Positions 8,706-17,222 of a stretch of DNA of 64,000 nucleotides are shown here, piece by piece. The stretch's first letter is position 1. Each line of letters starts with the position of its first letter. Source of the stretch: Planctomycetota bacterium (lineage in GTDB: Bacteria > Planctomycetota > GCA-002687715); NCBI GenBank assembly GCA_002683135.1, contig NYSS01000026.1:1-64000 (forward strand), given 5' to 3'. The translations under genes were made by a program, and so were the position numbers. The notes under the pieces were generated by a model that saw nothing but the letters and a program-made list of their open reading frames with translations, had not been told where the DNA came from and made no database searches.

Positions 8706-9638
8706 TTAGCCGTCCGACGGTCGTGTCCGCGGTCGGCGCTGGTCGACGTCGAGGCGGAATAGATCTGCGCGGGCATAGTGCCCCGAGACATCGAGCGCCA
8801 GGGCTTCCCGGTCGAGCAGCGCCGGGTCCAGGTCGGCGGTGACGAGGGCCTCCACCCCGTGGACCGGTCCGGCGAGGAGAGACCCGTCCGGCCCGATGAT
8901 GGCGCTGCCGCCGTCGAGCAGGAGGCCATCGGTGGTCGCCATGTCTCCCGCGATGGCTGCCGATTCCGGCAGGTCATCAGGGCCGAGGATCATGCCGGCT
9001 GCGAGGACGAAGCAGCGCCCCTCGAAGGCGTAGTGCCGGCTGGCGATCATGTACATCTCGCGCAGCGTCGGCCACAGGGCGACGTGGATCTCCTCCCCGG
9101 CGTCATGCAGCACCTGGCGAGGCAGGGGCATCCAGTGCTCCCAGCAGATGAGGCCGCCGACCTTCGCGCCGCCGATGTCGGTGGCGACGAGGTCATGGGC
9201 GTCACCGGGTTTCCAGACCAGGCGTTCGCCGTGGGTGGGGACGAGCTTGCGGCGGTGTTGCACCAGACGTCCTTCGCGGTCGACGACGACGAACGCGTTG
9301 TAGAGGGTGCGCCCCACGCGTTCGTTGAGCCCGAGGACGACGGAGCAGCGATGGTCGCCTGCGGCGCGCACGACCCGATCGAGCAGAGGCGAAGGGACCT
9401 CCATGGACGCGTCGATCAATGCGGCGTGGGCCGTCTTGGCCGGATCGTGCTCCCATTGTCCGAATGCGCCGGCGTCACACCAAAGCGGGTAGACAGGCAC
9501 GAACGTCTCGGGGAACGCCAGCAACGTGACGCCGTCTTTCGCCGCCCGTTCGATGGCGGCGACGACGCGGTCCACGGTGCCCTCGGCGTCCAGGACGGCG
9601 GGTCGGAGTTGGGCGATGCCTGCGCGTAGTTCTCGCAT
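8706..9638 (-). CDS. Nitrilase-family carbon-nitrogen hydrolase
   Basis: 310 residues, the usual length for nitrilases. The Glu-Lys-Cys catalytic triad is present: Glu44 in AFPETFVP, Lys131 in RKLVPTHGE, and Cys165 in LICWEHWMP. The CWEHWMP form of the cysteine motif is characteristic of branch 1 true nitrilases (nitrile to carboxylic acid plus ammonia) rather than amidases or carbamoylases. It is probably cytoplasmic and often forms helical oligomers in this family. It is transcribed toward the SDR-CPBP gene and away from ogt. Natural substrate unknown. Confidence 0.9.
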   Translation of the reverse strand: MRELRAGIAQLRPAVLDAEGTVDRVVAAIERAAKDGVTLLAFPETFVPVYPLWCDAGAFGQWEHDPAKTAHAALIDASMEVPSPLLDRVVRAAGDHRCSVVLGLNERVGRTLYNAFVVVDREGRLVQHRRKLVPTHGERLVWKPGDAHDLVATDIGGAKVGGLICWEHWMPLPRQVLHDAGEEIHVALWPTLREMYMIASRHYAFEGRCFVLAAGMILGPDDLPESAAIAGDMATTDGLLLDGGSAIIGPDGSLLAGPVHGVEALVTADLDPALLDREALALDVSGHYARADLFRLDVDQRRPRTRPSDG

Positions 9639-9681
9639 GGCCCCATGTTAGAGCCAGCCAGCCAGTGCGGTCGAGAGCCGG

Positions 9682-9687
9682 TATGCT
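9682..9687 (+). promoter_or_regulatory. Candidate -10 element (TATGCT) close to the ogt start
   Basis: TATGCT ends nine bases before the GTG of ogt, with no ribosome-binding site between. It is one of several -10-like hexamers placed just before start codons in this window. No convincing -35 box is visible. Confidence 0.35.
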
Positions 9688-9696
9688 GCGAGCAGC

Positions 9697-10200
9697 GTGA
9701 AGGCCACCGTCATCGATTCGCCCATCGGGCCGCTGCTCTCCGTCGTCGATGCCAGGGGGCGTTTGCTGCGGCTCGACCTGCCGAAGGGACGTACGGCTGA
9801 CGTCATGTTGCGAGACGCCGGTGGCGTCGATCGCGACCAGGCAGCCGGGCGCCACGTCGCGCGGCAGCTGGACCAGTACTTCGCCGGGGAGCTGAGGCAG
9901 TTCGATCTGGAGACGGCTCCGGATGGCACGACCTTTCAGCGGTCGGTCTGGCGGTTGCTGGAGCGGGTCCCATACGGGGAGACGTGGAGCTATGGGGAGA
10001 TGGCGCGGCGGCTGGAAAAGCCGGGGGCAGCCCGTGCGGTCGGGCGCGCGAATGGCGTGAACCCGATCGCCATTATCATCCCGTGCCACCGCGTCATCGG
10101 GGCGAATGGGACGCTCACCGGGTACGGTGGCGGCCTCGTGGCCAAGCGGCGGCTCCTGGACCTGGAACGTGGGTTCGGGGATCCCGTGGTTCGTCTGTGA
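9697..10200 (+). CDS. ogt: Methylated-DNA--protein-cysteine methyltransferase
   Basis: 167-residue DNA repair protein that takes the methyl group from O6-methylguanine (and O4-methylthymine) onto its own cysteine and is then inactive. The active motif IPCHRVIG (Cys130) and the helix-turn-helix with RAVGRANGVNP are complete, as is the arginine-finger region before them. The start is GTG. It has no N-terminal Ada domain, so it is the constitutive Ogt type and not the adaptive sensor. It is divergent from the nitrilase gene and 20 bases before the HEAT-repeat gene. Confidence 0.93.
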   Translation: MKATVIDSPIGPLLSVVDARGRLLRLDLPKGRTADVMLRDAGGVDRDQAAGRHVARQLDQYFAGELRQFDLETAPDGTTFQRSVWRLLERVPYGETWSYGEMARRLEKPGAARAVGRANGVNPIAIIIPCHRVIGANGTLTGYGGGLVAKRRLLDLERGFGDPVVRL

Positions 10201-10220
10201 CCTAACCGGAGAGAGCGGGA

Positions 10221-11201
10221 ATGAGCGGATCTTCAGTGGTGCTTCTGGTTGTGCTGGCGGCGGTCGCCGGAGGCGTTGGGGCCTGGGTGTTTACGGTGGG
10301 GGACAATGATTCGGCGGGCGCGCCGTCTCCATCGGAAGCGGCGGGTTCTCAGCGTGACGTGGCTGCGAGGAGCCCGGCTTCGGAGACCACGCCGCCGCCC
10401 GCGCAGGCTTCTGTGATCGCGGCCCGTGACGACCGCATTCGTGACCTCGAGGCTCAACTGCGGGAGGCGCAAGGCAAGATCGAGGAGCTGGTCGCGCAGC
10501 AGGCGAGCCGTGACGCAGAAACGCGCGCGACGCTCGAGATGGTCATGGCCCGCATTGCTGCGTTGCGCAAGCAGGGCGTCGGGGCGTTGATAGACCAGGC
10601 CGCGGTGGCTGCGCTGGTCGCAGATCTGAGGAGCCTGGGCGAGGCTGGCTTCCAGGCCGTGGTGGGCCTGCTGGGTTCCGACGATGCTGACGAGCGCATG
10701 GTGGCGACCCAGTTGCTGAAAGGCCTCGGTGATCCGCGTGCCGTGCAGTTGCTGTGGGACGCGCTCTCGGATCCGGACGCGACAGTCCAGACACTGGCGA
10801 GCCACGCGCTCTGCTTCATGGATGGCGCGGGCGTCCTCGAGGCGTGTCGGGCGGGCCTGGACTCGAAGAACGACAGCGTGCGCGTCAACTCCATGTTCGG
10901 ACTTGTCCGCCAGGGAGATCAGAAGGGCGTGGATCTGACGCTGGCGATCTTGCGCGACGAGAGCTCTCCGTTTCGGGGCCCGATGATCCAGGGGGTCCTG
11001 CTCCTCGGCAGCGAATCGGCCGTTCCCCTGGTCGACGAGATGCAGGTGCTGTTCCGTTCGAACGCGGACGTGATGAAGGCCGCGGTGGATTTCTATCGTC
11101 GCGTCGGTACGGAGATGGCCAGATCGCGGTTGCAGAACATCGCTGGCGATCCGGAGCTGCCGCAGGCCATCCGCGACCTGGCGCTGGCTGCCCTCAACTG
11201 A
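10221..11201 (+). CDS. Membrane-anchored HEAT-repeat protein with coiled coil
   Basis: 326 residues. Residues about 5-26 form a signal anchor, then a Ser/Pro-rich linker, then a coiled coil at about 68-110 (IRDLEAQLREAQGKIEEL region). From about 130 to the end are HEAT-like helical repeats, seen as repeated units such as ERMVATQLLKGLGDPRAVQLL and ATVQTLASHALCFMDGAGVL. Such repeats usually bind protein partners; exposure to the periplasm is expected from the anchor. No enzyme motif is seen. The 3' end overlaps the convergent TPR-protein gene by eight bases. Confidence 0.75.
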   Translation: MSGSSVVLLVVLAAVAGGVGAWVFTVGDNDSAGAPSPSEAAGSQRDVAARSPASETTPPPAQASVIAARDDRIRDLEAQLREAQGKIEELVAQQASRDAETRATLEMVMARIAALRKQGVGALIDQAAVAALVADLRSLGEAGFQAVVGLLGSDDADERMVATQLLKGLGDPRAVQLLWDALSDPDATVQTLASHALCFMDGAGVLEACRAGLDSKNDSVRVNSMFGLVRQGDQKGVDLTLAILRDESSPFRGPMIQGVLLLGSESAVPLVDEMQVLFRSNADVMKAAVDFYRRVGTEMARSRLQNIAGDPELPQAIRDLALAALN

Positions 11202-12489
11202 TCAGCTTCGCGTCGGCTACGAACAAGTTGCGCATGAAGGGGTCGCAGCGGACCAGGCGCCCGCTGAATCTGACGGGTGTGCCTTGTAGGTCGCCGAGCC
11301 TTTCGGCCATGTCTTCGGGGAATTGAGCCACGGCATGGATCATGCGCGACGCCAGGCCCTCTCCGTATTCTCCGAGCCCGAGCACCGCCTTGGTGCAGGG
11401 GTCGTTCCCGAAGACCAGGTCGAATGATGCGCGGTTGGCGCGCTGAAGTTCACCTGTCCACGTGACCGGCGCGTCTTCGAATCGCTGCTCGAATAACTGG
11501 CTGACCTGCAGGCTGCGAATGTCGGGCGCGAACAGGGTCGCGCAGACGACGTCGAAGGAGATGCTGTCGGTGTCGAGGTGGGGCTCGGCCGCAGGGCCTG
11601 GCTCGGGCGCAGATGCCACCAGGTCTTCCGGTAGCGGCGGGGGCGACTGTCCGGATGCTCGTGCCGCCGCCCGGTCGTGCCATGCGGCGGCCTCGGCGTC
11701 GGTGGGGTCCGCGTCACGAGCGATGGCGAACGCATCGGCGGCCTCTTCGTAGCGGGCGCCCGTGTACAGGATCTCCCCTTCGAGCACCTTGCGGTCGGGG
11801 AGCGCCTCGGGGGTATCCGTGGGCATGGCTCGAATAGACTGGAGGGCCTCATCCAGCGCGCCGCTGGATTGCTCTTCGATCGCTTGGGAGAGGGGCGGTG
11901 GGATGCTGTCCACGAGCTGGTCGGCGAGGGCGGCCATGGACTCTAGCACCCCATCCAAAGCCTCCTCGGTCTGGAGCCGGCCGCGCAGCTCGACGTGGAT
12001 GCCGCCGTCGTGAATGACGCGGCGGCCGCGGCGCATGAGGAAGCGTTGGCAGTGGAACCGCCGCGTCGGGGTGAGGAAGGCGCGCAGCGTCTCCGGGTCA
12101 TCGCCGTGAATGACCACCTGCTGGTCGAAGGCGTCGTCCCCGATTCGGACGTCTTGTTTGCCGAGCATGCTGAGGAATTCGCCGGCCATGCCCTGCCACT
12201 CGAGGTGGAGTCCGAGGTCCAGGGACTGCGGGAACGTCAGCTTGACGCTCGTGTGCGCTCGCATGCTGCGGTTGAAGACGCGAGAGGTGGCTTCGGCGGT
12301 GTATTCGTAGCCCTTGTATACACCGCTGAGGGTCGGAGACCCCAGGCCCTTCATGCGTCGTTTGGAGCGCAGGCCCCGGCGCCGGGCGACGGCGTCGAAG
12401 GTGTCGGCCACGGCGGAGTTCCTCTTGTGGGCCTTCACGACCAGGGACACGAACAGCCAGACGAGGAAGAAGAGGAAGAACCGCGTCAT
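11194..12489 (-). CDS. Membrane-anchored TPR-containing protein of unknown function
   Basis: 431 residues with one N-terminal hydrophobic segment (about 3-19, FFLFFLVWLFVSLVV) followed by a basic stretch, so an N-in single anchor or uncleaved signal. A middle section (about 215-275) has TPR-like helices: SGALDEALQSIRAMP and GARYEEAADAFAIARDADPTDAEAAAWHD. The flanking regions of about 150 residues each are not recognisable to me; the C-terminal part (ISFDVVCATLFAPDIRSLQVSQLF onward) looks like a small beta-rich domain. It converges on the HEAT-repeat gene. Function unknown. Confidence 0.6.
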   Translation of the reverse strand: MTRFFLFFLVWLFVSLVVKAHKRNSAVADTFDAVARRRGLRSKRRMKGLGSPTLSGVYKGYEYTAEATSRVFNRSMRAHTSVKLTFPQSLDLGLHLEWQGMAGEFLSMLGKQDVRIGDDAFDQQVVIHGDDPETLRAFLTPTRRFHCQRFLMRRGRRVIHDGGIHVELRGRLQTEEALDGVLESMAALADQLVDSIPPPLSQAIEEQSSGALDEALQSIRAMPTDTPEALPDRKVLEGEILYTGARYEEAADAFAIARDADPTDAEAAAWHDRAAARASGQSPPPLPEDLVASAPEPGPAAEPHLDTDSISFDVVCATLFAPDIRSLQVSQLFEQRFEDAPVTWTGELQRANRASFDLVFGNDPCTKAVLGLGEYGEGLASRMIHAVAQFPEDMAERLGDLQGTPVRFSGRLVRCDPFMRNLFVADAKLIS

Positions 12490-12616
12490 TACAGCCGACC
12501 CCGTGCCGCTGCGGTTCTGCCGAGCCCTTCGCCGTGGTCGTTCGCTGCGGGGAACCGGGTTGACCGTGCGCTGGCGCAGTGGGGTCTTCGTAAGGTGCGT
12601 GGGTGGCCCGTCCTGG

Positions 12617-13114
12617 TCATTCGCCGTCTCGGACGTATTCGCGGAAGCTCAGGCTGAACGGGTTTTCCCCGTCCGCGGGTCGATCTATGCGGGAGACCTC
12701 CGTCCATTCCTCCGCCTCGAGCGCTGGGAAGCGCGCGTCACCACCGTCGACGAAGGTGTCGACGATCGTGAGGTGGATGCGGTTGGCGTGGGGGAGGAAG
12801 GCCGCGTAGACGGCTTCGCCGCCGATCACCATGACGCTGTCAGCGTCGCCGACGCTGGAGAGCGCGCTGTCGACGTCGGTCGCGAGCAGGCATCCGTCGG
12901 CGGGGGAATAGGCGTCGGATCGCGAGAGGACCACGTTGGCGCGCCCCGGGAGCGCGCGGCCGATGGAGTCGTGGGTCCGCCGACCCATGATGATCGGCTT
13001 CCCCATGGTCGTCCGTTTGAAGTGTGCCAGGTCTGCCGGGAGATGCCACGGGAGGTCGCCGTCCTTGCCGATGACCCCGGCTCGATCCGTGGCGACGATG
13101 AGTGCGATCTCCAT
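12617..13114 (-). CDS. folA: Dihydrofolate reductase
   Basis: 165-residue enzyme that reduces dihydrofolate to tetrahydrofolate with NADPH. The signature GVIGKDGDLPWHLPADLAHFK region and the NADPH-binding MGRRTHDSIGRALPGR are complete. The chosen ATG lies two bases after the thyA stop and begins MEIALIVATD, the normal family start; an upstream in-frame ATG at 13222 inside thyA is rejected. Pairing with thyA is classical: ThyA makes dihydrofolate and FolA recycles it. Confidence 0.95.
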   Translation of the reverse strand: MEIALIVATDRAGVIGKDGDLPWHLPADLAHFKRTTMGKPIIMGRRTHDSIGRALPGRANVVLSRSDAYSPADGCLLATDVDSALSSVGDADSVMVIGGEAVYAAFLPHANRIHLTIVDTFVDGGDARFPALEAEEWTEVSRIDRPADGENPFSLSFREYVRDGE

Positions 13115-13116
13115 TG

Positions 13117-13911
13117 TCAGACGGAGATCGGGGCCTTGATCGGAGGGTGACTCTCGTAGCCGCGGACCTCGATGTCGGCGTAGGTGAAGGCGTCGAGATC
13201 CTCGATGGCCGGATTCAGCCACAGCTTGGGCAAGGGCAGGGGCTGGCGTTCGAGCTGTGTCTCTATCTGGGTGAGGTGGTTGGTGTAGATGTGTGCGTCA
13301 CCGATCGTGTGGACGAAGTCGCCGGGGGTGTTGCCCGTGACCTGCGCCACCATGCACGTCAGGATGGCGTAGGACGCGATATTGAAGGGCACGCCGAGGA
13401 ACAGGTCGGCGCTGCGTTGATAGAGCTGGCAGGAGAGGCGGCCGTCGGCGACGTAGAACTGAAACAGGGCGTGGCATGGCTGCAACGCCATGGCGTCGAG
13501 CTGGGCGACGTTCCACGCGCTGACGACCAGGCGCCGTGAATTCGGGTTGCTCCGGATCTCGTCGACGACGCGTGCGAGTTGATCGATGTGTCCGCCGTCT
13601 GGTGTCGGCCACGAGCGCCACTGGGCTCCGTAGACGGGGCCGAGATCGCCGCGTTCGTCCGCCCACTCGTTCCAGATCCGGACTCCGTTCTCTTGCAGGT
13701 AGGCGACATTGGTGCTGCCCTTCAAGAACCAGAGGAGTTCGTGGATGATGGAACGGAAATGAAGCTTCTTGGTGGTCACCGCGGGGAATCCGGCCGCGAG
13801 GTCGAAGCGCATCTGATAACCAAAGATGCTGCGTGTGCCGGTCCCCGTGCGGTCGCCCTTGTCGGTGCCGTGGTCGCGGACGTGGCTCAAAAGATCGAGA
13901 TACGCTTGCAC
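13117..13911 (-). CDS. thyA: Thymidylate synthase
   Basis: 264 residues, the same length as the E. coli enzyme. It converts dUMP to dTMP with methylene-tetrahydrofolate. The catalytic Cys146 lies in [12 protein letters not shown]; the phosphate-binding Arg of [12 protein letters not shown] and the C-terminal APISV are present. It is followed two bases later by folA, forming a thyA-folA operon. It has the folate-type synthase, so no thyX would be needed. Confidence 0.97.
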   Translation of the reverse strand: MQAYLDLLSHVRDHGTDKGDRTGTGTRSIFGYQMRFDLAAGFPAVTTKKLHFRSIIHELLWFLKGSTNVAYLQENGVRIWNEWADERGDLGPVYGAQWRSWPTPDGGHIDQLARVVDEIRSNPNSRRLVVSAWNVAQLDAMALQPCHALFQFYVADGRLSCQLYQRSADLFLGVPFNIASYAILTCMVAQVTGNTPGDFVHTIGDAHIYTNHLTQIETQLERQPLPLPKLWLNPAIEDLDAFTYADIEVRGYESHPPIKAPISV

Positions 13912-14015
13912 GAAGGCCCCCCTCTAGGGCGAGATCTTAGCGCCTCCCCGGCGCCTTCGCGGGAGGATCGATCCGGCCGTTGCGTCGCACGCTCTTTCCA
14001 TTGTAGAAACAGCCT

Positions 14016-14555
14016 ATGACCGAGGGGGAATCAAAGACTGGGGCCGGCCCTGCGGGGCGGGCCACGCGGCGGGGCGCATTCAGCGTCCGCGCCTTGCGCC
14101 GCCAAGACGACGCGGGCGTGGGGCGAGTCATCCAGGAGGTCATGACGGAGTACGGGGCCTCGGGGCCGGGCTTCTCGATCCACGACGAGGAGGTCGCGTG
14201 CATGTCCGCCGCGTACAGCGGTGAGCGGGCGTTCTTCCTTGTGGTCGCCGCTGGTGATGAGGTGGTCGGTGGCTCCGGAATCGCTCCGCTGGACGGCGGC
14301 CCGTCCGGGGTGTGCGAGCTCAAGAAGATGTACTTCTTGCCGGTTGCGCGAGGCCTCGGCCTCGGCCGGGAGCTGCTTCACCGCTGTCTGGATGCGGCCC
14401 GCGATCGGGGCTTTGAGCGTTGCTACATCGAGACCCATGAGCGCATGGTGGAGGCGCGTGGGTTGTACGAGAGCGCGGGGTTTGAGCCCCTCGATGGCCC
14501 GATGGGTGAGACGGGACACCACGGCTGCAATCGTTGGTACTTGCTCGACCTGTGA
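14016..14555 (+). CDS. GNAT-family N-acetyltransferase
   Basis: 179 residues. The acetyl-CoA binding core is clear: KKMYFLPVARGLGLGRELLHRCLDAARDRGF (the R-x-x-G-x-G/A type loop RGLGLG) followed by YIETHERMVEARGLYESAGFEPL. The first 25 residues are polar and low-complexity. The substrate is not evident; the closest known patterns are small-molecule acetyltransferases annotated as PA4026-like. It is divergent from thyA, and its end comes 20 bases before the DUF819 gene end. Confidence 0.85.
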   Translation: MTEGESKTGAGPAGRATRRGAFSVRALRRQDDAGVGRVIQEVMTEYGASGPGFSIHDEEVACMSAAYSGERAFFLVVAAGDEVVGGSGIAPLDGGPSGVCELKKMYFLPVARGLGLGRELLHRCLDAARDRGFERCYIETHERMVEARGLYESAGFEPLDGPMGETGHHGCNRWYLLDL

Positions 14556-14574
14556 ATTCCCGGACGGCGTCAGG

Positions 14575-15711
14575 TCACGCGAGCCAACGACCGATGGCGG
14601 TCCCCATGAAGGTGGCGATGGCGTAGCCCAGGGTGCCGCACAGCACCGCCGGCACGACGAGCCCGTCCCAGCGTCGCGACACAGCCATCGCCGCGGCGCT
14701 GGTCGGCCCACCCATATTGGCGTTTGACGCGACCACGAGCTCCCGAAGGTCAAGGCGCAGGAGCTTGCCGGCGATCAGCAGGAAGACCAGGTGGATGCCG
14801 AGGATGACGGCGGCAAAGACCAGCAGCATGGGCCCCTTTTCGATGACCAGCCAGATGCTGGCGCTCGCGCCGATCACGGCGAAGAAGGTCATCATCATGT
14901 AGGTGCCCACCGTGTCCGCCCCCTCGATCTTCCCGAGGTGCCGCGGGAACAGCGTCGCCGCGGCGACGACGAGCGCGGTGGTGAACAGGATCCCCGTGCC
15001 CGCATAGCCCGTTCGATCCTGCAACCATGTCCCGGCGAAGCAGGCGGTCGCCGCGATCGCCAGCGCGATGGCGAGGTCCATCAGGGCGACCTTGCGGCTC
15101 TCCCAGTATCCCTCCCCGTGCTGTGCGGTATCGGTGAGCGGGCGGTCGGGATATCCCCGGCGCAGCCAGGCGACGGAGGGCAGGGCGAACAGCAGCAGGA
15201 AGTAGGCGGTCATGGCGAGGTTGTCCGCTGCCATCCCGGCGGCGAAGTTGCTCGGCGATAACTCAAGGAGCTTCGCTGTCGCGCTGTAGTTCACGCCGCC
15301 GCCGACATAGGTGGCGCAGAACGTCCCGGCGAGGCCAGGCCCCTGCTCGCCGAGCGGGATCAGCCAGAAAGCGATCATCACCCCGATGACCGTGCCCAGG
15401 GCACCCAGCAAGAACGCGATCAGCGTGGGCCCCGCTTCACGGAAGATCTTGCGCAGGTCAGCCTTGAGGAGCAGCAGGGGGATGGCGAGTTGTAGGAGAT
15501 AGCCCGAGATGATGTCGTACAGGGGAGCGGCGGTGGGGATCACGGACAGATTCGACAGGGCGAATGTCGCGAGGATCGTGATCACTGCGCCCGAAATGCG
15601 CGAACCCCAGCGCGTCCGCTCACCCCATAGCCCGAGCGCGGCGGCGCCGAGCAAGACAGCGAGCAGAGGCCAGACGTGATCCGGACTGACGAGGGTGGTT
15701 TCGGCGATCAT
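14575..15711 (-). CDS. DUF819 family membrane protein (YjcL-like)
   Basis: 378-residue integral membrane protein with about ten to twelve hydrophobic segments. The family is recognised by SGAVITILATFALSNLSVIPTAAPLYDII, LLLLKADLRKIFREAGPTLIAFLLG, TYVGGGVNYSATAKLL and NANMGGPTSAAAMA. DUF819 proteins are uncharacterised; they have two repeats like some secondary transporters. It follows mqnD in the same direction after 78 bases and might belong to that transcription unit. Confidence 0.85.
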   Translation of the reverse strand: MIAETTLVSPDHVWPLLAVLLGAAALGLWGERTRWGSRISGAVITILATFALSNLSVIPTAAPLYDIISGYLLQLAIPLLLLKADLRKIFREAGPTLIAFLLGALGTVIGVMIAFWLIPLGEQGPGLAGTFCATYVGGGVNYSATAKLLELSPSNFAAGMAADNLAMTAYFLLLFALPSVAWLRRGYPDRPLTDTAQHGEGYWESRKVALMDLAIALAIAATACFAGTWLQDRTGYAGTGILFTTALVVAAATLFPRHLGKIEGADTVGTYMMMTFFAVIGASASIWLVIEKGPMLLVFAAVILGIHLVFLLIAGKLLRLDLRELVVASNANMGGPTSAAAMAVSRRWDGLVVPAVLCGTLGYAIATFMGTAIGRWLA

Positions 15712-15789
15712 GGGGGGAGTCTACCGGGCTCCCTCGTCGTGGTGTTGCCGTCGCCGCGGTCCCGGCCGCCCACTCGTTCCAGATCCGGT

Positions 15790-16620
15790 TCAGGGCCCGT
15801 AGACCTCCAGAGGGCGGGCGCCAGGGCCAACGATCCCGGCGTCCGCCCCATGCTGGCTCAGGACGTCCAGCGCCGCGCGTCCCCGGCCGCCGAGCGCGAG
15901 CGTCCACTCGTTGACGTAGAGGTCGACGTGGGACCAGATCACGTCGTCGTCGAGCTCCTGGGCGTATCTCCGCATTGTGGTCAGGGCCTCGTCCCGGTTG
16001 GCGATCGCGTGTTGGATGGATGCGCGCACCGCGGATTGCACGCGCGAGAGGACGTCGCTGCCGAGGTCGCGGCGCGCGAGAATGCCACCGAGGGGCAAGG
16101 GCGCGCCGGTCTTGTCTTCCCATCGTTGGCCGAGATCTTCGACCAGGTGCAGCCCTCGCGCCGCGTATGTGAAACGGCCCTCGTGAATGCAGACGCCGAG
16201 ATCCGCCTCCCCCTGCTCGAGGGCGGGCATGATGTCGCTGAAGACCACGTGTCGGATGTCGCCGCCGTCGGGACGCAGGAGCGTGTACAGCAGGGCGGCC
16301 GTCGTGCCTTCGCCAGGGAGCAGGACACGGGGGTGGGCTGGCACGGTCGGCTCGGCTGACAACAGCACAGGCCCGACCCCAAAGCCGATCGCCGATCCGG
16401 ATGGCAGCACGACCCATTCGTCGGTCATGCGGAGGGCGGTGGCGAAGCTGGCCTTCGCCACGTCGAACGCGCCCGCTTTCAGGCCCCGGTTCAGCTCCTC
16501 GACGTCCATGAGCTGAACCTGCATGTCGAGCCCGTCGAGGTCGACGGCATGGTTGAGGATGCCGTGAAAGGCGAAGGTGTCGTTCGGGCAGGTGGAGATG
16601 CCTAGGCGGATCTGGGTCAC
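15790..16620 (-). CDS. mqnD: 1,4-dihydroxy-6-naphthoate synthase
   Basis: 276-residue enzyme of the futalosine route to menaquinone that converts cyclic dehypoxanthine futalosine to 1,4-dihydroxy-6-naphthoate. It has the periplasmic-binding-protein-like fold. The typical start RLGISTCPNDTFAFHGILN and later FSDIMPALEQGEADLGVCIHEGRFTY are present. I chose the GTG at 16620, which overlaps the mqnB stop (GTGA) and matches family length; the ATGs at 16635 and 16656 lie inside mqnB. Only mqnB and mqnD of the pathway are in the window. Confidence 0.93.
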   Translation of the reverse strand: MTQIRLGISTCPNDTFAFHGILNHAVDLDGLDMQVQLMDVEELNRGLKAGAFDVAKASFATALRMTDEWVVLPSGSAIGFGVGPVLLSAEPTVPAHPRVLLPGEGTTAALLYTLLRPDGGDIRHVVFSDIMPALEQGEADLGVCIHEGRFTYAARGLHLVEDLGQRWEDKTGAPLPLGGILARRDLGSDVLSRVQSAVRASIQHAIANRDEALTTMRRYAQELDDDVIWSHVDLYVNEWTLALGGRGRAALDVLSQHGADAGIVGPGARPLEVYGP

Positions 16621-17219
16621 GATTCCGGTTCCCATCGCCGCTTGACCAGAGCCCACGCGGCGGCCAGGGACTCATCGATGCGCCAATTACCGTGATGGCG
16701 GTCGCCGACGACGTTGGAGGCGCCACGGGCTACCTGGAGTGGGAGCTTGGCTAACGCGCAGGCGAACGCGACGCCCCAGGCCTCCATGTCCTCGCCGATG
16801 GTCGTGGGGTGCCGCCCCCGTCTGTCCTCCACGTCCTCGTGTCCATCGGACGGGTGGTGAACAGTGAGCAGCAGTGAGCCACCGACGCCGTGGGTCAGCG
16901 CGAGCGGTCCGTCCACGGCCGGGGTCTCCCCGTCACCGGGCCAGGCCGGGAGGTCCAGCGCAGGAGCGTCTATTGCGGTGGAGTCGAACGACATGGCGGA
17001 CGCAACGGGGAACGCCTCGACGTCGAAGGTCCCGGCGATGCCCACGAGGACGACGCTGGATGGGCGCGACGCCGCGATGAGACTGGCCGTGCGGGCGGCG
17101 GCGGCCACGGGCCCGAGGCCGCACAGGGTCGTATTGCGGGGGAGCGCGCCCGCGATGCGCTCGAGCCGGGCGCGCTCGAGCTGGGTGGGGATGAGGAGGA
17201 GCGGGGCGGGGTCCGTCAT
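16617..17219 (-). CDS. mqnB: Futalosine hydrolase
   Basis: 200-residue nucleosidase of the PNP/UDP fold that removes the base from futalosine in the menaquinone pathway. Family landmarks are VVLVGIAGTFD near residue 60 and the C-terminal EDMEAWGVAFACALAKLPLQVARGASNVVGDR, where the Glu/Asp pair and the Gly-Ala-Ser-Asn loop bind the nucleoside. It sits between serA (3 bases upstream) and mqnD (4-base overlap). It is slightly shorter than the usual 220 residues. Confidence 0.93.
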   Translation of the reverse strand: MTDPAPLLLIPTQLERARLERIAGALPRNTTLCGLGPVAAAARTASLIAASRPSSVVLVGIAGTFDVEAFPVASAMSFDSTAIDAPALDLPAWPGDGETPAVDGPLALTHGVGGSLLLTVHHPSDGHEDVEDRRGRHPTTIGEDMEAWGVAFACALAKLPLQVARGASNVVGDRHHGNWRIDESLAAAWALVKRRWEPES

Positions 17220-17222
17220 GGC